A stretch of 64,000 nucleotides of DNA from Cytophagales bacterium (GTDB taxonomy: Bacteria > Bacteroidota > Bacteroidia > Cytophagales > Bernardetiaceae): positions 62,001 through 126,000 of the forward strand of contig JAAFJX010000007.1 in assembly GCA_013299045.1 (NCBI GenBank). The letters run 5' to 3'. The notes beneath the pieces were generated by a model. The model was not told the origin of the DNA, searched no databases, and worked only from the letters and a program-made list of their open reading frames with translations. The first letter of the stretch is position 1; every line of letters starts with the position of its first letter. The translations under genes and the position numbers were made by a program. Of this stretch, positions 28,049 through 37,556 are shown piece by piece.

Positions 28049-29008
28049 CTAAATTTCCTCTGCATTTTCATAGATAAAAACCTGGTTCGGTTCGTCGTTC
28101 TGAAAAAAGCCTCTGTACATTCCTTCAGAGTTGAATGGCATAGAAATTCTGCCACTTTTATCTATTGCTATTAAACCACCCTCACCTCCTATTTTTACTA
28201 GTTTATCCTTCACCACATAGGAGCAGGCTTCTTCTAAAGACAAGCCTCTGTACTCCATCAGACAGGAAACATCATAAGCGACTACTGCCTTGATAAAAAA
28301 CTCTCCGTGCCCGGTACATGAGATGGCGCAGGTCTTGTTGTTGGCGTAAGTACCCGCTCCTATAATGGGAGTGTCGCCTACTCTGCCGTATCTTTTGTTG
28401 GTCATTCCGCCAGTAGAAGTGGCGGCAGCCAAATTGCCAAAAACATCAAGGGCAACAGCTCCCACCGTACCAAATTTTTTATCTGGCGGGCTACTGGGCA
28501 ATACCACGGCGTGGTCTAGTTTGGTTTGGTTAGTATCACGTATGGCGAGCCACTGCTTATGCCGAAATTCATTAAAGAAATAGTCTGGTTTTGCTGTTTC
28601 TAGGCCATGTTCAGTGCCAAAATTTTCGGCTTCGGGGCCGCACAGGAGCACGTGTTCTGTTTTTTCCATCACTGCCGCTGCCACTTTAATTGGGTTTTTA
28701 AAGATGCGTACCCCCGCTACGGCTCCAGCGCTTAAATTTTCTCCCTCCATGAGCGCCGCATCCATTTCGTGTGTGCCGGTATGGGTAAAAACAGAGCCGC
28801 GCCCTGCATTAAAAACTTCGCAATTTTCAAGACTGACCACAGCCGCCACAACAGCTTCAGTGGCAGTTCCACCGCGTTTAAGCACCAAGCGCCCTGCTTC
28901 TAAGGCTTCTTTCAACCCTTTTAAATAGAGCACTTTAAGGCTCTCGTTCATATTGGTTTTAGCCAGTACGCCGGCACCTCCATGTATTGCTAATGAAAAA
29001 TTGGCCAT
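28049..29008 (-). CDS. Isoaspartyl peptidase / type 2 L-asparaginase (Ntn hydrolase)
   Basis: Self-cleaving hydrolase that splits beta-aspartyl peptides and asparagine. 319 residues: LAIHGGAGVL at residues 6-15, ENCEVFNAGRGSVFTHTGTHEMDAALMEG (about 61-89), and the autoprocessing site FGTVGAVALD, where Thr181 becomes the new N-terminal nucleophile. TSTGGMTNKRYGRVGDTPIIGAGTYA follows and holds substrate-binding residues. No signal peptide, so cytosolic. It is the last gene of a probable three-gene unit (SGNH-LysM protein, SDR, this enzyme), 39 bases after the SDR stop. Confidence 0.93.
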   Translation of the reverse strand: MANFSLAIHGGAGVLAKTNMNESLKVLYLKGLKEALEAGRLVLKRGGTATEAVVAAVVSLENCEVFNAGRGSVFTHTGTHEMDAALMEGENLSAGAVAGVRIFKNPIKVAAAVMEKTEHVLLCGPEAENFGTEHGLETAKPDYFFNEFRHKQWLAIRDTNQTKLDHAVVLPSSPPDKKFGTVGAVALDVFGNLAAATSTGGMTNKRYGRVGDTPIIGAGTYANNKTCAISCTGHGEFFIKAVVAYDVSCLMEYRGLSLEEACSYVVKDKLVKIGGEGGLIAIDKSGRISMPFNSEGMYRGFFQNDEPNQVFIYENAEEI

Positions 29009-29047
29009 AATCTTAGGTCTGTTTCAAATTCTGGATAAATGCCACTA

Positions 29048-29842
29048 TCACAAACAAAGTGTTCTACCGCCATCAACAGGAACATTGATGCCATTGATAT
29101 AGGCAGCGGCAGGCGTAGCCAAAAATGCAACAGCGGCTGCCACTTCTTGTGCCGTAGCGAAGCGCCCAGCAGGAATTTCGGTCTTCATTTCTTCTTCAAC
29201 GGCATGGCGGTCTGTGGTATTGAGTTTTTTCATGCGGTTTTCAATAATAGCATTTAGGCGTTGTGTGGCCGTAGTACCAGGAAGGACGTTGTTCACCGTT
29301 ATACCAAAAGGCGCTACTTCTACAGAGAGGGTTTTGGCCCAGTTAGCTACTGCTGCACGCACTGTGTTAGAAACTCCTAAGTTGCGCAAGGGCTGCTTAA
29401 CAGAGGTAGAAATGATGTTGATGATGCGGCCATAATGGGCCTTTTTCATGGCTGGTAATAAGTTTTGAGCCAAAATATGGTTGGCTAGCAAGTGCTGATT
29501 AAAGGTGCTTGTAAACTCGGCTGGGTTGGCATCAGCAATAAGGCCAGGAGCAGGGCCTCCGGTGTTATTAACCAAAATATGTGCCTCTGGGTTCTCTAGC
29601 AGAAACTTTTTAAGTTTTTGGCCTAATTGTTCTGGTTGGTTAAAATCAGCAACTATGGCATAATGCTCTTGATTATACGGTCTGCTAAGTTCTTGCAAAG
29701 TTGTATTCAAGGCCATAGGATTGCGCGCCAGCAATATCACACTCGCGCCCAAGTCTGCCAGCTCCATTGCCACGGCCTTACCTATGCCTTGCGTACTTCC
29801 ACATACAAAAGCCGTTTTTCCTTTCAAATTTAAATCTAGCAT
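29048..29842 (-). CDS. SDR-family oxidoreductase with a non-standard catalytic site
   Basis: Rossmann-fold NAD(P)-binding protein of 264 residues. The cofactor motif CGSTQGIGKAVA (residues 14-25) and NNTGG (92-96) are intact, and PGTTATQRL after the active site is typical. The classical catalytic YxxxK is not present: counting from the catalytic Ser region (IISTS, residues 143-147), the expected positions read Ser158 and Arg162 (GVSNTVRAAV). I recall this S-N-x-x-R variant from a branch annotated as 3-oxoacyl-ACP reductase or glucose dehydrogenase-like; true substrate unknown, and reduced or altered activity is possible. Middle gene of a three-gene unit, 27 bases after the SGNH gene. Confidence 0.88.
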   Translation of the reverse strand: MLDLNLKGKTAFVCGSTQGIGKAVAMELADLGASVILLARNPMALNTTLQELSRPYNQEHYAIVADFNQPEQLGQKLKKFLLENPEAHILVNNTGGPAPGLIADANPAEFTSTFNQHLLANHILAQNLLPAMKKAHYGRIINIISTSVKQPLRNLGVSNTVRAAVANWAKTLSVEVAPFGITVNNVLPGTTATQRLNAIIENRMKKLNTTDRHAVEEEMKTEIPAGRFATAQEVAAAVAFLATPAAAYINGINVPVDGGRTLCL

Positions 29843-29869
29843 AAAATGTTTTCTTGCTAATGTTTAGAG

Positions 29870-31693
29870 TTATTTTTGTATAAGCAACTGTGCGCCTATT
29901 TGGAGCTTATCTGAGCGTAGGGCATTTAATGATTTTATCTGCGCCACACTGACTCCATACTTTTGGGCTATCTCCCAAAGGCTGTCTCCGCTCACGACAC
30001 GGTGTATAATTTTGCCTTTGAGTGGTTTGGTGGTTACTTTGGGTTTAACCGTAGTAGCGTTTTTGCTTACAACGGTTTCGGTGGTTTTGGAGTGGCCACT
30101 CCCATAAATAACCAAAGATTTACCCGCCACAATTTTATTGCTGGACAAATTATTCCATGCTCTTAACTGACTCACACTGACGTTATATTTTTCGGCAATA
30201 AAGCCCAAATTATCGCCATTACGAATCTTATAAATTATTTTTCCGCCCTTGCTTAGTTTTGTAGTGCTTGTGTTTGTTATTTTTTTAAGAGGGCTGTTTT
30301 TTTCAACAATTTTGGGATTTGTACTAGCAAAAACAGCACTTTCTGCATCAAAAGAGGGAGCATCTTTCAACAAATATTCGTTGAGGTTAGGTTGAATTAA
30401 CCAAGTAAGATAAGTATTCAAAAGACCATTAAAAAAGAGTTCACCTTTTAGGCGGTAGCCTTCGTGCGTGAGGTGCAGCATATCGTAGGAGCTAAGATTG
30501 TTACTAGACCATTTTCGCATAGAATACTTGCCACCACTTACGCGGTGGTAGTCATAGAAAATACAGCCCCGTTCTATAGCCACTCGTTTTGTGAGTTGTG
30601 CATACAGCTCGCCGCCACTGACGTTACTGCGCCCTCTGTAAACGTCCTGAGGATTGGTGATGAGGATACAAGCCTCTGGTGCGGCAATTTTGATGCTATC
30701 AATCATTTTGTTTAGACCCCGCTCCAAATGAACTTGCGGAAACCCCCCGCCATAATAATCATTTACGCCTATATCCAAGATAACTAAATCTGGTTCATAG
30801 GCGCTTAGTTGTTTACAAAAAAGCTCTTGGCGCAAAAGGCTCGTAAAACCAGCACCATTAATGCCTGCGGAGTTGTAGAGAATGCCCTCCTCCTTTTCGC
30901 TCAAAATTTGAATTCCGTAACCCTCCCAAAAATTTTGCTCTGGTTTGGTACGAACAGTTCTAAACTCTAAAACACGGCCTGGCACTTGCGGCAGCGTGAT
31001 TTCCATATAAGGATAGCCCGCATTATCCTTAGGCGAACAGCGCACACGGACTGGCGGCTTCTCTGAATCATAGTAAACGTCAAGGTCAAAACTTTTAGAG
31101 TCCGCCTTACAGAAAACCCTTATCTTTTTGAATTGCTTTTTCAGAATCCCCTCACGAAAAGTCATTTTAAAACTTGCTCCGCTCTGGCGTGTGTGCATCG
31201 TTACGCCCGAAAGCCCCAGCGGTAGGAGCGGACTTTTGTTTGTATTGCGTGCCGATGTCCAGCTTCCTGTATGCGAGGAGAGATAGTCGTCGGCGGAATT
31301 AGTGCCAGCCACAGAGTAAGGAAAGACTAAGCCACGGCCGCCTTCGCCAAATGTATGTTGTAATTTTTTACGAAACTCTGCCGTAAAAACACCACATTGA
31401 ATATGAGAATCTCCAATTTGAACAATGCGCACCTGCTTTTGAGGCGTATGCTTGAGCTTGTTCATAATGGACTTGATGGCATTGCTATCCCTCCATTCAA
31501 AATGGTTATCGTCGTAAGCTAAAAATGGGTACTGCTGGCTGTAAACCAGATGCCGTTGGATATAAGAAGGGTTTTTTACGGAGTCGGCATGAGGGATTTT
31601 GAGTAAATCAGTGTCTTTTGGCGATACATAAGAAGCCATCAAGATTAATAATAGCGCGCCCAAACCAGAACGCAAAAGTAGTGTATAAGCCAT
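29870..31693 (-). CDS. Exported SGNH/GDSL-like hydrolase with two C-terminal LysM domains
   Basis: 607 residues from the ATG at 31693 (MAYTLLLRSGLGALLLILMASYVSP, a signal or anchor helix); an upstream ATG at 31729 is less likely. The SGNH esterase blocks are visible: VRIVQIGDSHIQ (Ser near residue 90), DLVILDIGVNDYYGGG (Asn block) and YDMLHLTHEGYRL (Asp-His block). Two LysM peptidoglycan-binding repeats follow (YKIRNGDNLGFIAEKYNVSV and HRVVSGDSLWEIAQKYGVSV). Together this suggests an esterase acting on peptidoglycan or wall-bound acyl groups, for example O-acetyl removal; the substrate is inference. A TAAATTTG -7 element (minus strand, 31755-31762) gives a leader of about 55 bases. Confidence 0.85.
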   Translation of the reverse strand: MAYTLLLRSGLGALLLILMASYVSPKDTDLLKIPHADSVKNPSYIQRHLVYSQQYPFLAYDDNHFEWRDSNAIKSIMNKLKHTPQKQVRIVQIGDSHIQCGVFTAEFRKKLQHTFGEGGRGLVFPYSVAGTNSADDYLSSHTGSWTSARNTNKSPLLPLGLSGVTMHTRQSGASFKMTFREGILKKQFKKIRVFCKADSKSFDLDVYYDSEKPPVRVRCSPKDNAGYPYMEITLPQVPGRVLEFRTVRTKPEQNFWEGYGIQILSEKEEGILYNSAGINGAGFTSLLRQELFCKQLSAYEPDLVILDIGVNDYYGGGFPQVHLERGLNKMIDSIKIAAPEACILITNPQDVYRGRSNVSGGELYAQLTKRVAIERGCIFYDYHRVSGGKYSMRKWSSNNLSSYDMLHLTHEGYRLKGELFFNGLLNTYLTWLIQPNLNEYLLKDAPSFDAESAVFASTNPKIVEKNSPLKKITNTSTTKLSKGGKIIYKIRNGDNLGFIAEKYNVSVSQLRAWNNLSSNKIVAGKSLVIYGSGHSKTTETVVSKNATTVKPKVTTKPLKGKIIHRVVSGDSLWEIAQKYGVSVAQIKSLNALRSDKLQIGAQLLIQK

Positions 31694-31911
31694 TGTAGAT
31701 TTTACTTTAAATTGGTTTACTGCCTGCAAAGGTCTTAAATATAAGGTTTTAATCCAAATTTATGCCTTAAATTAACATCATGGAAGAAAGATAGGCATCG
31801 CCTAAATATGGCTCTGGAGCTGTTCAGGCTATGTTTTGGGGGACAAAAAAGTGTGTACTTGCAAATAAAAAAAAGCAAGCACACACCAAACTATATAACG
31901 CAAGAAATCAG

Positions 31912-32346
31912 CTATTTTGCTGAAAATTGTTCAAAGCTAGAGAAGAAGAACGCACTTTCTATATCCGCATTCTCGTCTGAATCTGAACCATGTACAGCGT
32001 TTGCTTCAATAGAACGTGCGAACTTTTTGCGGATAGTGCCCTCTTCTGCATTTTTGGGGTCAGTAGCACCAATCAGTTTACGATAACGTTCCACGGCGTT
32101 TTGCCCCTCCAGAATGGCAGCAAAGATAGGCCCTGAAGACATATAGGCGCATAAATCTTTGTAGAACGGACGTTGGCTGTGTACGGCATAAAATTCTCCT
32201 GCTTTTTCTAATGAGAGCTGGGTTACTTTGCCCGCTACTATACGAAAACCAGCCTTCTCTATCATGGCTAAAATTTCGCCGCTATTACCATCTTTAAAAG
32301 CATCTGGCTTTATCATGGTAAAGGTTGTGTTTGTTTTTTTGCTCAT
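31912..32346 (-). CDS. ndk: Nucleoside diphosphate kinase
   Basis: Balances nucleoside triphosphate pools by phosphate transfer through a phosphohistidine. 144 residues, normal length: [13 protein letters not shown] near residue 8, and the active-site signature ANAVHGSDS with the catalytic His119. The Lys12-like and Arg residues ([15 protein letters not shown]) are in place. It is a single gene, divergent from the DUF3098 gene, with a TATGTTTG -7 element on the minus strand at 32390-32397. Confidence 0.97.
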   Translation of the reverse strand: MSKKTNTTFTMIKPDAFKDGNSGEILAMIEKAGFRIVAGKVTQLSLEKAGEFYAVHSQRPFYKDLCAYMSSGPIFAAILEGQNAVERYRKLIGATDPKNAEEGTIRKKFARSIEANAVHGSDSDENADIESAFFFSSFEQFSAK

Positions 32347-32574
32347 AGCAATAATTTTTATTGAGGTAGAAAAAATTGTAATCTAATGGCAAACATACAG
32401 CATTTTTTTGTTCCTAAGCCTTAATGAATGCTTAAATTTTTGATTACCACTCCAAAAATATCATTGAATAGACCTTTTTAGGAATATTTAAGTTGTTGTG
32501 CGGCAGCTTTACTACAAAAAAGTGTAACTTTGTGGCCAGTCAAATATTTAGCAATATTTTAAATTTTAAGTTGT

Positions 32575-32841
32575 ATGAACCACAAAGAAGCCTTAGTCAA
32601 AACTTCCGATAAAGAGGAGGTTCAAGTCAGTACTTCCAAGCCCCAATCGGCCTTTCCTTTTGCTAAGGAAAACTATATTTTTATGATAGCTGGCATAGTT
32701 GCTATCCTTTTAGGAATGCTCATTATTTCATTGGACGATACCACGCACGGTGCAGGCTTTTTAGGCTTAACGCTCGGCCCTATTGTTCTTTTTTTGGGCT
32801 TCATGTTTGAAATATTTGCCATTTTGTATAAAAAGAAATGA
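32575..32841 (+). CDS. DUF3098-type small membrane protein
   Basis: 88 residues with a soluble N-terminus and two membrane helices (NYIFMIAGIVAILLGMLIISL, about residues 35-55, and LGPIVLFLGFMFEIFAILYK, about 68-87). The pattern FPFAKENYIFMIAG and HGAGFLGLTLGPIVLFLGF is that of DUF3098, a family of Bacteroidota proteins often found next to ftsX. Here it precedes radA by 54 bases and no ftsX is nearby. Function unknown. A TAACTTTG -7 element (32525-32532) lies about 45 bases upstream. Confidence 0.85.
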   Translation: MNHKEALVKTSDKEEVQVSTSKPQSAFPFAKENYIFMIAGIVAILLGMLIISLDDTTHGAGFLGLTLGPIVLFLGFMFEIFAILYKKK

Positions 32842-32895
32842 GACAGAGCCTTTGTAGCTCAACTATAACTTATTAGCCAAGTTCTGCCATTATCT

Positions 32896-34275
32896 ATGTC
32901 TAAAAAACTGAAAACCAGTTATTATTGTCAGAACTGTGGCTATCAAGCGCCTAAATGGCTGGGGAAGTGTCCGGCCTGTGAAGAATGGAACACTTTTGTA
33001 GAAGAAGTGCAGGAAGATAACTCTGCCACGAATCAGAAAGCCTGGAAAAGTTCTTCTAGCTCTGCTCAAATAGCCAATAAACCAAAATCATTGGCCGCCA
33101 TTAGTTACGACAGCCGTCCGCGCCTCATCACGCCTGATGCGGAGTTGAACCGCGTGCTTGGTGGCGGTATAGTGCATGGTTCACTTGTTCTTTTGGGAGG
33201 CGAACCCGGCATTGGCAAATCTACGCTTATGCTGCAAATTGCGCTTATGCTCAAAGACTTGAAGGTGCTTTATGTATCGGGTGAAGAGAGCGACGCACAA
33301 ATCAAAATGCGTGCCGAGCGCTTAGATGCTCAGGAGTCAGACTGCTACATACTCACCGAAACCAATACACAGAATATCTTTCAGCAGATAGCCGCCGTCA
33401 GTCCTCATCTTGTTGTGATAGATTCTATTCAAACGCTACACACAGCTTTTATAGAGGCCGGCGCGGGTAGTATTTCGCAAGTTAGGCAATGCACCGCCGA
33501 GCTATTGCGTTTTGCCAAGGAAAGTGGTACTGCTGTTTTCTTGATAGGGCACATCACCAAAGAAGGGACGCTTGCAGGCCCTAAAGTTCTTGAACACATG
33601 GTGGATACGGTGCTCCAGTTTGAGGGCGACCGCCACCTTTCTTACCGTATCTTACGCACCACAAAAAATAGATTCGGTTCTACCTCCGAGCTAGGGATTT
33701 ATGAAATGCTGGCTAACGGACTCAGGCAGGTCAGTAATCCTTCTGAAATTCTTATTTCGCAGCGCGAAGATTCCATTACAGGCATTACGGTAGCGGCCAC
33801 CTTAGAAGGAAACCGTCCTTTACTAATAGAGGTACAAGCCTTGGTTAGCGCTGCCACTTATGGCACACCACAACGCAGCAGTACAGGTTTTGACGGCAAA
33901 CGCCTGAATATGTTACTGGCTGTTTTGGAAAAACGCGGAGGCTATCGGCTGGGGGTGCATGACGTTTTTTTAAACCTAGCTGGTGGCATCAAAGTAGAAG
34001 ACCCTGCCCTAGACTTGGCTGTTTGTATGGCAGTTATTTCTTCTCTGGAAGATTTAGTGGTGCCGCCTGATATTTGTTTTGCCGCGGAGGTGGGACTAGG
34101 TGGCGAAGTTCGTGCGGTTGGGCGTATAGAACAGCGCATTGCCGAAGCCGAAAAGCTGGGCTTTAAGCGAATGTTTATTTCAAAATTTAATCTTAAAGGC
34201 TTAAACCCTGATGGCTTCAAAATAAAGCTGATAGCAGAGGCAAAACTTGAAGACATGATAGGGCATTTGTTCTGA
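32896..34275 (+). CDS. radA: DNA repair protein RadA (branch-migration ATPase)
   Basis: DnaB-type ring helicase that moves along DNA during recombination. 459 residues: an N-terminal zinc ribbon with CQNC (residues 11-14) and CPAC (26-29), a RecA-like ATPase core with LGGEPGIGKST (near 105, Walker A) and VVIDSIQT (near 170, Walker B), the RadA-specific KNRFG motif near 257, and a C-terminal Lon-protease-like domain (SAATYGTPQRSSTGFDGKRLNMLLAVL onward). All expected parts are intact. It is preceded closely by the DUF3098 gene, so the two may share a transcript. Confidence 0.97.
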   Translation: MSKKLKTSYYCQNCGYQAPKWLGKCPACEEWNTFVEEVQEDNSATNQKAWKSSSSSAQIANKPKSLAAISYDSRPRLITPDAELNRVLGGGIVHGSLVLLGGEPGIGKSTLMLQIALMLKDLKVLYVSGEESDAQIKMRAERLDAQESDCYILTETNTQNIFQQIAAVSPHLVVIDSIQTLHTAFIEAGAGSISQVRQCTAELLRFAKESGTAVFLIGHITKEGTLAGPKVLEHMVDTVLQFEGDRHLSYRILRTTKNRFGSTSELGIYEMLANGLRQVSNPSEILISQREDSITGITVAATLEGNRPLLIEVQALVSAATYGTPQRSSTGFDGKRLNMLLAVLEKRGGYRLGVHDVFLNLAGGIKVEDPALDLAVCMAVISSLEDLVVPPDICFAAEVGLGGEVRAVGRIEQRIAEAEKLGFKRMFISKFNLKGLNPDGFKIKLIAEAKLEDMIGHLF

Positions 34276-34383
34276 TGAACTGCATTTTTCATTGGCCATA
34301 ATTCTGAATTAAAGATTTTGGTTACAGACTGATTCATTTTTTTAGCTATCTTTGTTGTCTGTTAGTACAGAGAACCTTGCCTT

Positions 34384-35790
34384 ATGAAATCTTTTGTAAA
34401 ATATTTGCCCTTATTGGTTTTGTTGAATTGGCCTCTTGCCCAAAATGTTTTTGGCCAAATGCTACCTCCTGAGCGCATCAATAAAACAACTCGTATGCTT
34501 TTCGTTCTGGACGGCTCGGGCAGTATGATGGCCAAACTGGGCAACGAAACCCGCTGGGACATAGCCAAAAGGACGCTTATTAGGCTTGTGGACTCTTTAC
34601 GCGATGTGCCACGCCTGGAGGTTGCTCTGCGCGTATATGGGCATCAGTCGCCCTCGCGTATGAAAAACTGCAAAGATTCAAAGTTAGAGGTAGCTTTTGG
34701 CCCTACTAGCCACGACCTCATCATACAACGCCTCAAAACAATTAAGCCACAAGGCGAAACACCCATCGCTTACTCCTTGGAGCAGTCTATCAATGACTTC
34801 CCCACAGGCGCAACTACACGGAATGTGATTGTAATGATTACAGACGGTTTAGAATCTTGTAATGGCGACCCTTGTGCTATTTCAGTTGGCTTGCAGAAAA
34901 AAGGCATTTTTCTAAGACCTTTTATCATTGGGCTTGGCGGCGAACGCAACTGGGGCGATGCTTTCAGTTGTATGGGCCGTTATTTTGATGCGCGTTCACC
35001 TGGCGAGTTTGCTGGCTGCCTTGGCGAAGTCATGAAGCAGAGCCTCTGCAAGACCACCGTGTCCGTAGAACTGCTGGACGACGACAAACAAACCCGCGAA
35101 AAAGACGTGAATGTATCTTTCATTAATACCGTTACGCGCCAAAGTATGTATGACCTCGTGCACTACCGCGACGGGAAGGGCAGAACCGACACTATTTCCA
35201 TAGATGCCATTCTGACCTATGATTTAATGGTTTATACCCTGCCTATGGTTGTTAAAAAAAACGTAGAAATTATTGGGGGCAGGCACAATGTCATTCGGAT
35301 AGAAACTCCACGCGGAAAGCTGCTTATTAGCCAAAAGAGCTATACGGACTATTCCAAGGAACTCAAGGCGCTTGTCCGAGAAACAGGAAAGCCCAAGACA
35401 ATTCTGGCACAACAAGTTGCAGAGCCGCACGATTTGCTTGTGGGCAGCTATGATGCACAAGTACTGACCATGCCCCGCACCTATTTCTCCAATATCAAAA
35501 TAGAGCAAGGAAAAACCACTACTATTGTTGTCCCTCAGCCCGGAATGCTCACTGTTCTTAACAAAATTGAGGGTTTTGGGAGTTTATACGTTTTAGAGGA
35601 AGAGGGAGAAGAATGGATTTATAATTTTCCGGAGCAGTCCATAGGAAGGCTAAACATGGCTTTGCAACCAGGCAGTTACAAGTTTGTGTTTCGTTCCAAA
35701 GATGCGCCAGCGAGTTCTTATACCAAATCCTTTAAGTTTACCATCACCTCTGGCCAAACGCAGAGCATAGATGTTTTTAAGTTGCGCTAA
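34384..35790 (+). CDS. Exported von Willebrand factor A-domain protein
   Basis: 468 residues with a signal peptide (FVKYLPLLVLLNWPLAQNVFGQ, cut near residue 25). The VWA domain covers about residues 35-215: the metal-binding MIDAS motif reads LDGSGSMM, followed by the conserved Thr in PQGETPIAYSLEQS and Asp in MITDGLESCNGDPC. The rest (about 220-468) is a set of beta-rich, carboxypeptidase-regulatory-like segments ending with SFKFTITSGQTQSIDV. VWA domains bind proteins through a metal ion; the partner is unknown. A TATCTTTG -7 element at 34347-34354 lies about 30 bases before the start. It appears monocistronic. Confidence 0.83.
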   Translation: MKSFVKYLPLLVLLNWPLAQNVFGQMLPPERINKTTRMLFVLDGSGSMMAKLGNETRWDIAKRTLIRLVDSLRDVPRLEVALRVYGHQSPSRMKNCKDSKLEVAFGPTSHDLIIQRLKTIKPQGETPIAYSLEQSINDFPTGATTRNVIVMITDGLESCNGDPCAISVGLQKKGIFLRPFIIGLGGERNWGDAFSCMGRYFDARSPGEFAGCLGEVMKQSLCKTTVSVELLDDDKQTREKDVNVSFINTVTRQSMYDLVHYRDGKGRTDTISIDAILTYDLMVYTLPMVVKKNVEIIGGRHNVIRIETPRGKLLISQKSYTDYSKELKALVRETGKPKTILAQQVAEPHDLLVGSYDAQVLTMPRTYFSNIKIEQGKTTTIVVPQPGMLTVLNKIEGFGSLYVLEEEGEEWIYNFPEQSIGRLNMALQPGSYKFVFRSKDAPASSYTKSFKFTITSGQTQSIDVFKLR

Positions 35791-35936
35791 GATTCGTGAG
35801 CGTCCAAGCACCTAACTACCTGCTACCAATAACTATAAACCAAGACAATAGCATTTTAGTTGTTGTTTGAGTTCACTCTTTTTAACCTGGCGTGAAGCCC
35901 TTTTGGTGTAGAAGCTCTATAATTATATTCTCAAAA

Positions 35937-35967
35937 TTTCGTTTTAAGATTAAAGCTACTAAATTTG
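35937..35967 (+). promoter_or_regulatory. Candidate promoter for the hydrolase-CBS unit
   Basis: TAAATTTG (35960-35967) with TTTC (35937-35940) 19 bases upstream, close to the phylum consensus. Leader to the hydrolase start is about 45 bases. Confidence 0.5.
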
Positions 35968-36019
35968 CCGTTGGTTCAACACCCCACTGGTCGTTATTAA
36001 CTATACCACACTATACTTT

Positions 36020-36778
36020 ATGCAATATACAGTCAAAAGTCAGGCAGGATTCGAGTACATAGATGAGGGAGAGGGAGAGGTTTTAATGATGCTGCACGGC
36101 CTTTTTGGTGCGCTCAGTAATTGGACAGATGTTATCACACACTTTGCAGGGCGTTACAGGGTGGTTATCCCCATGATGCCAGTTTATACAATGCCGCTCA
36201 AGCAAGCGGACTTGAATGGTTTGACGGACTTCATAGAGCTTTTTGTGGCGCACCACCAATTTAAAGACCTAACCCTTGTAGGCAACTCGCTCGGTGGGCA
36301 CATTGGCCTCATATTCACATTACGCCACCCGCATTTGGTTAAGCGCATGGTGCTTACTGGCAGTTCTGGCCTTTTTGAGCATGGCATGGGCAATAGTTAT
36401 CCTCGTCGTAGTAGCTATGAGTTTGTTCGAGAGCGCGTATCATATACGTTTTATGACCCTACCATAGCCACTAAAGAGTTGGTAGATGAGGTATTTCAGA
36501 TAACGAACGATAGCAGCACTTGTTTGCGTATGATTTCTATAGCGCGTTCGGCTCAGCGCCACAATATGGCCAAGGATATTCACGCTATAGAAGTCCCTAT
36601 TTTACTTGTTTGGGGGCTTAATGATACCATTACGCCTGCCGTGGTAGCGCATGAGTTCTATAACCTTTTGCCCAATAGCACGTTAAAATTCGTGGATAAG
36701 TGCTGCCATGTGCCTATGATGGAACATCCGGCGCTTTTCAATCAATATTTTGAAGATTTTTTAAACCTAACCGCTTAG
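36020..36778 (+). CDS. Alpha/beta-fold hydrolase
   Basis: 252-residue cytosolic hydrolase of unknown substrate. The oxyanion region MMLHGLFGALSNW is at residues 23-35, the nucleophile elbow is LVGNSLGGHIG with Ser90, the acid is in VWGLNDTITP near residue 200, and the His in CCHVPMMEHP near 233. The small cap between these parts (EHGMGNSYPRRSSYEF onward) is like that of ester or C-C bond hydrolases of the MhpC/BphD type. It is followed 68 bases later by a CBS-domain protein on the same strand. Confidence 0.88.
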   Translation: MQYTVKSQAGFEYIDEGEGEVLMMLHGLFGALSNWTDVITHFAGRYRVVIPMMPVYTMPLKQADLNGLTDFIELFVAHHQFKDLTLVGNSLGGHIGLIFTLRHPHLVKRMVLTGSSGLFEHGMGNSYPRRSSYEFVRERVSYTFYDPTIATKELVDEVFQITNDSSTCLRMISIARSAQRHNMAKDIHAIEVPILLVWGLNDTITPAVVAHEFYNLLPNSTLKFVDKCCHVPMMEHPALFNQYFEDFLNLTA

Positions 36779-36846
36779 AAACCGTTTTAAAGTTATTCAT
36801 AATGCCATATAACATTCCCACACTATAAAAAACCACATCAAGCACC

Positions 36847-37536
36847 ATGACAGATGCTACGCAAGAACAAATGTTGGCCATAGACCTCATCAATGAGGAT
36901 TTGCCACCATTAAAGCCCACCGATACTGTTCGTAAGGCTTTGTCATGGCTAGAAAGTTTTAGAGTGAGCGAACTCCCTGTAGTGGACAAGCGCAAATACT
37001 TGGGTATTGTACAAGAAGAAATGCTTTATGAACTCAGCGACCCAGAAACTCCACTTAGCGAACTAGATTTTGAGGCAGAAGATGTCTTTGTGAAACCCTA
37101 CATACATCTCTATGAAGTAGTAAAAATTGCAGAAGAGCACGATTTGAAATCTTTGGCTGTAGTAGATGAACAAGGCTTTTTTATAGGTACTATCAGCGTG
37201 AAAGACTCTCTGACGCGCATGGCCAAAAACTATGCGACACAGAACCCAGGCGGCATTTTGGTGGTTGGCATGAACTACCATGATTATTCCTTGTCCAACA
37301 TAGCGCGTTTGGTAGAAGAAAACTACGCGAAAATTCTGAGCAGTTTCTTGGAAACAGACCCAAACGATAACTACCGCGTTAAGCTCACTTTGAAAATTGA
37401 CAAACCAGACCTCACACACATCATTGCTACCTTGGAGCGCTTTGGTTACAGCATTCTGGCCAAATTTGATGATGCAGAAATCAATGATTCTCAAAAAGAT
37501 AGAATTGATTTGCTCTTTAGGTTTTTGAATATTTGA
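36847..37536 (+). CDS. CBS-domain protein
   Basis: 229 residues with a pair of cystathionine-beta-synthase (CBS) domains at about residues 8-125 (AIDLINEDLPPLKPTDTVRKAL, LPVVDKRKYLGIVQEE, DLKSLAVVDEQGFFIGTISVKDSL). CBS pairs bind adenine nucleotides and usually regulate a partner. The C-terminal about 100 residues (ILVVGMNYHDYSLSNIARLVEENYAKI onward) look ACT-like, with no enzyme motif. No signal peptide. Target unknown; the upstream hydrolase is the only gene with which it could be co-transcribed. It is convergent with the inositol phosphatase gene. Confidence 0.88.
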   Translation: MTDATQEQMLAIDLINEDLPPLKPTDTVRKALSWLESFRVSELPVVDKRKYLGIVQEEMLYELSDPETPLSELDFEAEDVFVKPYIHLYEVVKIAEEHDLKSLAVVDEQGFFIGTISVKDSLTRMAKNYATQNPGGILVVGMNYHDYSLSNIARLVEENYAKILSSFLETDPNDNYRVKLTLKIDKPDLTHIIATLERFGYSILAKFDDAEINDSQKDRIDLLFRFLNI

Positions 37537-37556
37537 GTCCTGAACAAGCCCATCGT

